Assembly (NCBI RefSeq): GCF_901472495.1 | Contig: NZ_LR590469.1 | Location: forward strand, 3,596,001-3,660,000 | Source of the DNA: Yersinia enterocolitica subsp. enterocolitica | GTDB lineage: Bacteria > Pseudomonadota > Gammaproteobacteria > Enterobacterales > Enterobacteriaceae | Length of the DNA: 64,000 nt | Direction: 5' to 3' | Shown: in pieces, positions 57,501 through 64,000 of the stretch | Position numbering within the stretch: position 1 is the first letter of the stretch | Layout: each line of letters begins with the position of its first letter | Program-made: the position numbers and the translations under genes | The notes under the pieces: generated by a model | The model's input: only the letters and a program-made list of their open reading frames with translations | What the model was told of the DNA's origin: nothing | Databases searched by the model: none

Positions 57501-59690
57501 TCATGCCGGTTGACTGATAGAAACATCAAGCAGCGCTGCTGCCACAGGATAATAGCTTTCGTTATGTTCGGCTTTGGCTCTCAATCCCGGCGGGACTTGA
57601 TACAACGGCCCAAGATGGGTGTAGCGTTGAGCCATTTCGACATAATTTGCACTGCCGATGGTATCAAGGTAACGGAAGACGCCGCCGTGGAATGGAGGGA
57701 ATCCAAGGCCATATACCAACGCCATATCACCTTCAGCCGGGCTGGCAATAATGCCTTCTTCCAGACATCGCACCACCTCATTGATCATCGGGATCATGGT
57801 ACGGGCGATAATATCGTCATCGCTAAATTTCTGAAGCGGCTGGCTGACTTGCGCCAGTAACGCGTCTACTTGTTCATCATTCTCTTTACGCGGTTTGCCT
57901 TTGGTATCTTGGGTATAGCGGTAGAAGCCTTGGCCATTCTTTTGACCAAACCGTTGGTTATCAAACATCACGTCAACCGCATCGCGATAATCTTTATTCA
58001 TGCGCTCAGGGAAACCAACGGCCATCACGGCCTGTGCATGGTGCGCGGTATCAATGCCCACCACATCTAATAGATAAGCAGGGCCCATTGGCCAGCCAAA
58101 TTGCTTTTCCATCACTTTATCAATTTGGCGGAAGTCCGCACCGTCTCGGACTAACATGCCGAATCCAGCCAGATACGGGAATAAAACACGGTTAACAAAG
58201 AAGCCTGGGCAATCATTGACTACAATCGGGGTTTTACCCATTTGCGTGGCGTATGCCACAACTGCAGCGATAGTCTTATCTGAAGTTTTGGTGCCACGAA
58301 TAATTTCAACCAACGGCATCCGGTGTACTGGATTGAAGAAATGCATGCCACAGAAGTTTTCTGGGCGTTTCAGGGATTTGGCGAGCTGATCAATCGGAAT
58401 TGTAGAAGTGTTAGAAGCCAGAACAGTTTCTTCGCCGATAAGCGTTTCAACCTCTGCCAGAACCGCCGCTTTGACTTTTGGATTTTCTACCACCGCTTCC
58501 ACGATGACTTGGGCGCGTTCAATGCCGACATAATCTAATGTTGGTTGGATGGTTGCTAAGATATTTGCCATTTTCAGGCCATCTATCTTGCCGCGCTCCA
58601 ACTGCTTATTCAGCAACTTGGCCGCTTCATTCATCCCTAATGTGAGGGATTTGTCATTAATATCTTTCATAATGACCGGCACACCTTTCAGTGCCGACTG
58701 ATAGGCAATCCCACCGCCCATAATCCCTGCACCCAGCACTGCGGCCTGTTTGGGGGCGCTGACACCTTTGGACAGCTTTTTAGCCTGACCTTTAACATAT
58801 TGGTCATTCAAGAAAATACCGACTAATGCACGCGCTTCATTGGAACCAGCTAAGGGAACAAAACTATTGGTTTCCAGTATCAATGCTTCAGCGCGGCCAA
58901 ATTTTGCAGCGGCCTCAATAGTTTTGACGGCAGTCAAGGGCGCCGGATAGTGTTTACCGGCGACTTGCATGACCATGCCTTTGGCAATGGTAAAGCACAT
59001 CGCGGCTTCGGTCGGATTGAGCTTCAGTGGCCCTAATTTCGGACGACGTGCAGCTTGCCAGTCGAGTTTTCCGTCAATCGCTTGTTTCAACATACTTAAC
59101 GCGGCATCGACCAACTTTTCGGGGGCGACAACGGCGTCAACCAGCCCAACTTTTAAGGCATCTTTGGCAATAATGTCTTTGCCAGCCGCAATAATTTCCA
59201 GCGCACTGTCTGCGCCTAATAACCGTGGCAAACGAACTGAACCGCCGAAGCCCGGCATGATACCGAGTTTGGTTTCCGGTAGACCGATACGTGCTTCTGG
59301 CGAGGCCACGCGAAAATCAGTGGCTAAGATACATTCACACCCGCCACCCAGCGCATACCCATTGATTGCTGCAATGGTTGGCACCGGTAAGTCTTCCAAA
59401 CGATTGAAAATATCGTTGGCGAAAACCAACCATTGATGCAACTTTTCTGGCGGCTCGTTAAACAGGGATAGAAACTCGGTGATATCGGCACCGACAATAA
59501 AGGCTGCTTTGGCTGAGCGTAATAGCAACCCTTTGAGCTCACTTTGTTTTTCTAACACAACCAAGGCTTCGCCCAGATTGGCTACAGTTTGGGTATCCAG
59601 CTTATTAACTGAACCTGGTGCATCAAACACCAACTCGGCAATGCCGTTTTCCAGCCAGTGAAGCTGTAGTGTTTCGCTTTGGTAGAGCAT
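57501..59690 (-). CDS. fadB: Fatty acid oxidation complex subunit alpha FadB
   Basis: A 729-residue bifunctional enzyme, E. coli length. N-terminal crotonase domain (IAAINGYALGGGCECILATDFRVAS; GLPETKLGIMPGFGGSVRLPRL) and C-terminal 3-hydroxyacyl-CoA dehydrogenase domain (AAVLGAGIMGGGIAYQSALKGV; GMHFFNPVHRMPLVEII). It hydrates and dehydrogenates enoyl-CoA. AGGAGATAGAT precedes the ATG, and a FadR operator lies 27 bp upstream. Confidence 0.97.
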   Translation of the reverse strand: MLYQSETLQLHWLENGIAELVFDAPGSVNKLDTQTVANLGEALVVLEKQSELKGLLLRSAKAAFIVGADITEFLSLFNEPPEKLHQWLVFANDIFNRLEDLPVPTIAAINGYALGGGCECILATDFRVASPEARIGLPETKLGIMPGFGGSVRLPRLLGADSALEIIAAGKDIIAKDALKVGLVDAVVAPEKLVDAALSMLKQAIDGKLDWQAARRPKLGPLKLNPTEAAMCFTIAKGMVMQVAGKHYPAPLTAVKTIEAAAKFGRAEALILETNSFVPLAGSNEARALVGIFLNDQYVKGQAKKLSKGVSAPKQAAVLGAGIMGGGIAYQSALKGVPVIMKDINDKSLTLGMNEAAKLLNKQLERGKIDGLKMANILATIQPTLDYVGIERAQVIVEAVVENPKVKAAVLAEVETLIGEETVLASNTSTIPIDQLAKSLKRPENFCGMHFFNPVHRMPLVEIIRGTKTSDKTIAAVVAYATQMGKTPIVVNDCPGFFVNRVLFPYLAGFGMLVRDGADFRQIDKVMEKQFGWPMGPAYLLDVVGIDTAHHAQAVMAVGFPERMNKDYRDAVDVMFDNQRFGQKNGQGFYRYTQDTKGKPRKENDEQVDALLAQVSQPLQKFSDDDIIARTMIPMINEVVRCLEEGIIASPAEGDMALVYGLGFPPFHGGVFRYLDTIGSANYVEMAQRYTHLGPLYQVPPGLRAKAEHNESYYPVAAALLDVSISQPA

Positions 59691-59716
59691 ATCTATCTCC
59701 TGAATAAGCGCATGTG

Positions 59717-59733
59717 ATCTGGTATGACCAGAT
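59717..59733 (-). promoter_or_regulatory. FadR operator of fadBA
   Basis: ATCTGGTATGACCAGAT is a 7+3+7 perfect palindrome that matches the FadR consensus (AACTGGTCNGACCAGTT) in its core. At 27 bp from the fadB ATG it sits over the likely transcription start, so FadR without acyl-CoA would repress. Confidence 0.88.
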
Positions 59734-59961
59734 ATTCAGGAAGTGTGGATATTTTGTTAATGAATTGCAAATAAGAGATTGATTTTTTGCAGTGAAGATC
59801 ACAGTCAATCAGGTGGGATAATTGATTTTTATCATATTTATTCACGACGGTTTTGCGCTTAAGGTAGCGTAATTAACTCGCAAATAAGAGGTCGTCGAAA
59901 CATGACTTTGGCGACTATGATAAGATGAAAAAATTAAGTTCTAATAGCGAAGGGTACTGTG

Positions 59962-61311
59962 ATGGAAACGCTGGCTTCTTTATATAACGAACATTTGTCC
60001 ACCTTGCAACAACGCACCCGCGATGTGTTAGAGCGCCATCAGTTGGATGCTTTATTGATTCATTCCGGTGAGTTACAACGTATTTTCCTTGATGACCGCG
60101 ACTATCCTTTTAAGGTTAATGCTCAATTCAAAGCTTGGGTACCGGTGACGCAAGTTCCAAACTGCTGGTTATGGGTTGATGGCGTTAATACGCCGAAGTT
60201 ATGGTTTTACTCCCCGGTAGATTATTGGCACTGTGTTGAGCCGCTACCGGATAGCTTCTGGACCAAGGCCATTGATATCCAACCATTGGTAAACGCTAAT
60301 GATATTGCACAACTGTTACCGGTACAGCGCGAGCGAGTTGCGTACATTGGCTATGCTCAGCAACGCGCCCAGGCGCTGGGTTTCAGTGCAGAAAACATTA
60401 ACCCTAAACCGGTGTTGGATTACCTTCATTTCTACCGCTCTTATAAAACAGATTATGAGCTGGCCTGCATGCGTGAAGCGCAAAAAACGGCAGTTGCTGG
60501 GCATAACGCAGCTCATGAAGCATTCCTGTCCGGTATGAGCGAGTTTGATATCAATCTGGCCTATCTGATGGCTACAGGTCAGCGTGATACTGATGTTCCA
60601 TACGATAATATTGTTGCGCTGAATGAACATTCGGCGGTATTGCATTACACCACCTTGCAGCATCAGCCTCCGGCAGAGATTCGTAGTTTCCTGATTGATG
60701 CGGGCGCGGAATACAACGGCTATGCTGCTGATTTGACCCGCACTTATGTAGCAGGCAGTAAAAATACAGCAGACAGTAAAAACGATTTTGCCGCATTGAT
60801 CAAAGACCTTAATAATGAACAGCTTGAGTTGATTAAAACCCTTAAGTGTGGCGTGAACTATACCGAATACAATGTTCAGATGCATCAGCGTATTGCGAAG
60901 TTACTGCGCACTCATAACTTGGTGACGGGTATCAGTGAAGAGGCGATGGTTGAACAAGGCATTACTTGTCCATTCCTACCGCACGGGTTGGGTCACCCAC
61001 TAGGCTTGCAAGTGCATGATACTGCTGGGTTTATGCAGGATGATAAAGGGGCGCATCTCAGCGCACCATCCAAATATCCTTACTTACGTTGTACCCGTAT
61101 TCTGCAACCGCGCATGGTGCTGACTATCGAACCGGGCCTCTACTTTATTGAATCACTCTTGGCACCTTGGCGCTCAGGAGAGTTCAGTCAGCATTTCAAT
61201 TGGGATCTTATTGAAACACTGAAGCCTTATGGTGGCATTCGTATAGAAGACAATATCGTTATTCATGAAAATCGGGTTGAGAACATGACTCGTGACCTGA
61301 AGCTGGCCTGA
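59962..61311 (+). CDS. pepQ: Xaa-Pro dipeptidase PepQ
   Basis: A 449-residue M24 peptidase (E. coli 443). Metal ligands fall in FLIDAGAEYNGYAADLTRTYV, HGLGHPLGLQVHD, LTIEPGLYFIE and GGIRIEDNIVIHE. It cleaves Xaa-Pro dipeptides and, in related enzymes, organophosphates. A small insert (KNTADSK) near residue 275 explains the extra length. ATG 59962 follows GAAGGG; GTG 59959 is adjacent and possible. Confidence 0.96.
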   Translation: METLASLYNEHLSTLQQRTRDVLERHQLDALLIHSGELQRIFLDDRDYPFKVNAQFKAWVPVTQVPNCWLWVDGVNTPKLWFYSPVDYWHCVEPLPDSFWTKAIDIQPLVNANDIAQLLPVQRERVAYIGYAQQRAQALGFSAENINPKPVLDYLHFYRSYKTDYELACMREAQKTAVAGHNAAHEAFLSGMSEFDINLAYLMATGQRDTDVPYDNIVALNEHSAVLHYTTLQHQPPAEIRSFLIDAGAEYNGYAADLTRTYVAGSKNTADSKNDFAALIKDLNNEQLELIKTLKCGVNYTEYNVQMHQRIAKLLRTHNLVTGISEEAMVEQGITCPFLPHGLGHPLGLQVHDTAGFMQDDKGAHLSAPSKYPYLRCTRILQPRMVLTIEPGLYFIESLLAPWRSGEFSQHFNWDLIETLKPYGGIRIEDNIVIHENRVENMTRDLKLA

Positions 61312-61925
61312 TGCAGCCTTATTTAATCCCTGCGGCTCCGGTGACTATCAGCGAAGAGATTAAAAAAAGTCGATTCATCACCTTACTGGCTCCTACCTGT
61401 GGGGTGAATGAAGCGAAAGATTTTATTCAGCAGGTAAAGCAACAACACCCAACAGCCCGGCATCATTGCTGGGCTTTTGTTGCCGGGACACCCACAGATT
61501 CACAGCAATTAGGTTTTTCCGATGATGGCGAGCCTTCAGGCACAGCGGGTAAACCGATTCTGGCTCAATTGATGGGCTGTGGGATAGGTGAAATTACGGC
61601 GGTGGTTGTGCGTTATTATGGCGGTATCAAGCTGGGTACTGGCGGGTTAGTCAGAGCTTATGGCAGTGGTGTTCAGCAAGCGTTAAAACAGATTGAAGTA
61701 AAATATAAAGTCCCGCAGGTAGAATATACTTTGCAGTGTGACTATGCGCAGCTCGCGATGGTCGAAACACTATTACAGCAGGTTGAAGGCCAGATTTTAC
61801 AGAGTGAATATGCACAACTCGTGACTCTTCATCTCTCTTTGCCAGCAACTCAAGCCAGTCAGGTCGGGGATAAATTGCGGGATCTCAGTCGTGGTACGTT
61901 GCAATTGACGCCCATTTCGCAATAA
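61311..61925 (+). CDS. yigZ: IMPACT-family protein YigZ
   Basis: A 204-residue protein, E. coli length. N-terminal UPF0029/Impact domain (KKSRFITLLAP; SDDGEPSGTAGKPILAQL; VVRYYGGIKLGTGGLVRAYG) and a C-terminal DUF1949 domain. Distant kin regulate GCN2 in eukaryotes; the bacterial role is unknown. TGATG overlap couples it to pepQ. Confidence 0.94.
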   Translation: MQPYLIPAAPVTISEEIKKSRFITLLAPTCGVNEAKDFIQQVKQQHPTARHHCWAFVAGTPTDSQQLGFSDDGEPSGTAGKPILAQLMGCGIGEITAVVVRYYGGIKLGTGGLVRAYGSGVQQALKQIEVKYKVPQVEYTLQCDYAQLAMVETLLQQVEGQILQSEYAQLVTLHLSLPATQASQVGDKLRDLSRGTLQLTPISQ

Positions 61926-61961
61926 TCCCCATCCAAGTGAATTGCTAAGGAACGTGCCGGA

Positions 61962-63413
61962 ATGCATTTTCGTGCCATAACCCGTATTGTTGGCCTGCTA
62001 GTCATCTTATTCTCCGGGACAATGTTTATTCCCGGTCTAGTGGCCTTGATCTATCGTGATGGTGCCGGCCGTGCCTTCAGCGAAACCTTCTTTGTTGCTT
62101 TGTCGATAGGCCTGTTGCTGTGGCTACCGAACCGCAAGCAGAAGCATGAGTTGAAACCGCGCGAGGGGTTTCTGATTGTAGTGCTGTTCTGGACGGTGCT
62201 GGGCAGTGTCGGAGCATTACCTTTCTTATTCTCTGAGCGCCCGAACCTTTCGCTAACTGATGCATTTTTTGAATCCTTCTCTGGGCTGACCACCACCGGA
62301 GCCACCACGCTGGTGGGGTTAGATTCACTGCCTAAGGCCATTTTATTCTATCGGCAAATGCTGCAATGGCTGGGCGGCATGGGGATCATCGTCTTGGCAG
62401 TGGCCATTTTGCCTATTTTGGGTGTCGGGGGAATGCAGCTCTACCGGGCTGAAATGCCAGGGCCATTGAAAGACAATAAAATGCGCCCCCGAATCGCCGA
62501 AACTGCAAAAACACTGTGGCTTATCTATGTCTTGCTGACCATTGCCTGTGCGCTTTCTTTATGGGCCGCGGGGATGTCGGTGTTTGATGCTATCTCTCAC
62601 AGCTTCTCGACTATCGCGATAGGCGGCTTTTCTACCCATGACGCCAGTATCGGTTATTTCAACAGCCCAACGATTAACACCATCATTGGTATTTTCTTGC
62701 TGATTTCGGGCTGTAACTTTGGCCTGCATTTCGCTGTACTCAGTGGCCGCAGTTTGAAAGTTTATTGGCGTGATCCCGAATTCCGTATGTTTATCTTTGT
62801 ACAATTGACGCTAGTTATCGTTTGTACCTTGGTGCTCTGGCAGCACAGCGTATATAAGTCGGGGCTGGAAACCTTAAATCAGGCATTTTTCCAAGTGGTC
62901 TCAATGGCGACCACGGCGGGCTTCACAACGGATAGTATTTCTAAGTGGCCGTTGTTCCTGCCGATACTTTTATTATGCTCCGCGTTTATCGGGGGGTGTG
63001 CTGGGTCAACCGGTGGTGGTTTGAAAGTTATCCGTATCCTGTTGCTCTATCTACAAGGCTCGCGTGAATTAAAACGTTTGGTTCATCCGAATGCGGTTTA
63101 CACCATCAAGCTGGGGCGGCGAGCATTACCGGAACGAATACTGGAAGCGGTCTGGGGGTTCTTCTCCGCATATGCTTTGGTTTTCATTATCAGCATGTTG
63201 GCCATCATCGCGACAGGAGTCGATGAGTTTTCTGCTTTTGCGGCAGTGACTGCAACTTTGAATAACCTTGGGCCAGGCTTAGGTGTTGTCGCTGATAACT
63301 TCACTTCTATGAATCCTGCTGCTAAATGGATATTAGTGATAACAATGTTATTTGGCCGGTTGGAAGTTTTCACTTTGCTGGTTCTCTTCACCCCAACATT
63401 CTGGCGTGAGTAA
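61962..63413 (+). CDS. trkH: Trk system potassium uptake protein TrkH
   Basis: A 483-residue membrane protein, identical in length to E. coli TrkH. Four pore repeats with selectivity glycines are visible: FSGLTTTGATT, FSTIAIGGFSTHD, MATTAGFTTD and TLNNLGPGLG. It moves K+ together with TrkA (not in the window). It follows yigZ by 36 bp with AAGGAACG before the ATG. Confidence 0.97.
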   Translation: MHFRAITRIVGLLVILFSGTMFIPGLVALIYRDGAGRAFSETFFVALSIGLLLWLPNRKQKHELKPREGFLIVVLFWTVLGSVGALPFLFSERPNLSLTDAFFESFSGLTTTGATTLVGLDSLPKAILFYRQMLQWLGGMGIIVLAVAILPILGVGGMQLYRAEMPGPLKDNKMRPRIAETAKTLWLIYVLLTIACALSLWAAGMSVFDAISHSFSTIAIGGFSTHDASIGYFNSPTINTIIGIFLLISGCNFGLHFAVLSGRSLKVYWRDPEFRMFIFVQLTLVIVCTLVLWQHSVYKSGLETLNQAFFQVVSMATTAGFTTDSISKWPLFLPILLLCSAFIGGCAGSTGGGLKVIRILLLYLQGSRELKRLVHPNAVYTIKLGRRALPERILEAVWGFFSAYALVFIISMLAIIATGVDEFSAFAAVTATLNNLGPGLGVVADNFTSMNPAAKWILVITMLFGRLEVFTLLVLFTPTFWRE

Positions 63414-63434
63414 TTCTGCATAAGGAACATTGCT

Positions 63435-63968
63435 ATGAAAGTATTGATACTTTACTCCAGCCGAGACGGCCAAACGCAAACCATCGCCTCTTATATAGCT
63501 AAGGAGTTATCAACCGCAGCTACGTGCGAAATACGGGACTTGGCCGAGGTGGGGCAAATAGATCTGAGCCAGTATCAACAAGTGATGATTGGTGCTTCTG
63601 TTCGTTATGGGCATTTCAGTCCGGTGTTGAGTAAATTCGTCAATAAACACGTCGAGCAACTTAATCAGATGCCGAGTGCGTTCTTTGCCGTCAATTTGAC
63701 TGCGCGCAAACCAGAGAAGCGTTCACCACAAACTAATGCCTATGTGCGCAAGTTCTTACTTAGCACACCTTGGCAGCCAACATTGTGCGCCGTATTTGCT
63801 GGAGCGCTACGTTATCCACGCTATCGATGGATAGATAGGGTCATGATTCAACTTATTATGCGCATGACGGGGGGAGAAACGGATACCAGTAAAGAAGTTG
63901 AGTATACCGATTGGCAACAGGTTAGCGGTTTTGCTCAGGATTTCTCGGTGCTACAGTACGAAAAGTAA
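63435..63968 (+). CDS. hemG: Protoporphyrinogen oxidase HemG (flavodoxin-type)
   Basis: A 177-residue flavodoxin-fold protein (E. coli 181). The FMN loop YSSRDGQTQTIASYIA and MIGASVRYGHFSP are clear, and a long insert (residues about 125-145) typical of HemG is present. It oxidises protoporphyrinogen IX and passes electrons to the quinone pool. In E. coli an rRNA operon follows; the window ends 32 bp later, too early to tell. Confidence 0.96.
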   Translation: MKVLILYSSRDGQTQTIASYIAKELSTAATCEIRDLAEVGQIDLSQYQQVMIGASVRYGHFSPVLSKFVNKHVEQLNQMPSAFFAVNLTARKPEKRSPQTNAYVRKFLLSTPWQPTLCAVFAGALRYPRYRWIDRVMIQLIMRMTGGETDTSKEVEYTDWQQVSGFAQDFSVLQYEK

Positions 63969-64000
63969 CAATAATGGTGGTTATGACCGCAAATTGTTGA

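Noticed and set aside
58969..59436. 155-codon open frame antisense to fadB
   Set aside because: Low-complexity Ser/Ala/Pro translation typical of an antisense shadow.
59785..59815. CRP site upstream of fadB (TGCAG-N6-TCACA)
   Set aside because: Only one half-site is convincing; too weak to report as a feature.
60316..60885. 189-codon open frame antisense to pepQ
   Set aside because: Shadow of a conserved gene; the translation has no family pattern.
1..64000. CRISPR arrays, tRNA or rRNA genes, prophage or full IS
   Set aside because: I looked for regular spaced repeats, tRNA-like cloverleaf ends, rRNA words and transposase or integrase motifs and found none. Short non-coding RNAs could have been missed.

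Overview
The window is chromosomal DNA from a gammaproteobacterium of the Enterobacterales, almost certainly a Yersinia. Most proteins are close matches to E. coli K-12 core proteins as I remember them. The intergenic repeats are the more specific evidence: four ERIC-family elements, one exactly 127 bp, and two 167-bp palindromic elements that match what I recall of the Yersinia miniature insertion YPAL, each placed in a rho-independent terminator. I cannot settle the species from sequence alone. I saw no rRNA, tRNA, CRISPR array, full-size IS or prophage.

Layout. (1) 1-3431: end of the anaerobic glycerol-3-phosphate dehydrogenase operon glpABC. (2) 3587-15752: dcrB, yhhQ, tusA, zntA, yhhN, a DUF1820 gene, yhhM, yhhL, rsmD, ftsY-ftsE-ftsX, rpoH and panZ, in the order of the E. 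coli 77-min region. (3) 16174-21167: branched-chain amino acid ABC importer livKHMGF. (4) 21228-27187: an accessory six-gene alternate chaperone-usher (CS1/CFA-I, class 5) fimbrial operon on the minus strand, inserted between liv and ugp. (5) 27750-32740: phosphate-regulated ugpBAECQ. (6) 32926-39083: an AEC-family transporter, yigM, metR/metE and ysgA. (7) 39724-44433: udp, then a phosphatase, a CstA-family transporter and a DedA protein that are absent at this place in E. coli; both YPAL elements lie here. (8) 44634-63968: rmuC, ubiE-ubiJ-ubiB, tatABC, tatD, hemB, rfaH, ubiD, fre, fadBA, pepQ, yigZ, trkH and hemG, as at E. coli 86 min except for the added hemB.

How it works together. Ugp imports glycerol-3-phosphate and glycerophosphodiesters under PhoB control and GlpABC oxidises glycerol-3-phosphate. 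UbiE, UbiJ, UbiB and UbiD serve quinone synthesis, HemB and HemG serve heme synthesis, and the Tat genes export folded redox proteins. FtsY, FtsE/X and RpoH link protein targeting, division and heat shock.

The least ordinary content is regulatory. ERIC elements lie in the mRNA leaders of rpoH and udp and supply the stop codons of glpC and ugpQ. YPAL elements split two terminators and bracket one gene. Operator-like sites are readable for ZntR, PhoB, FadR, CRP/CytR, sigma-E and, less surely, PurR and MetJ/MetR. I found no wholly new system; the fimbrial operon and the repeat-in-leader arrangements are the best leads.
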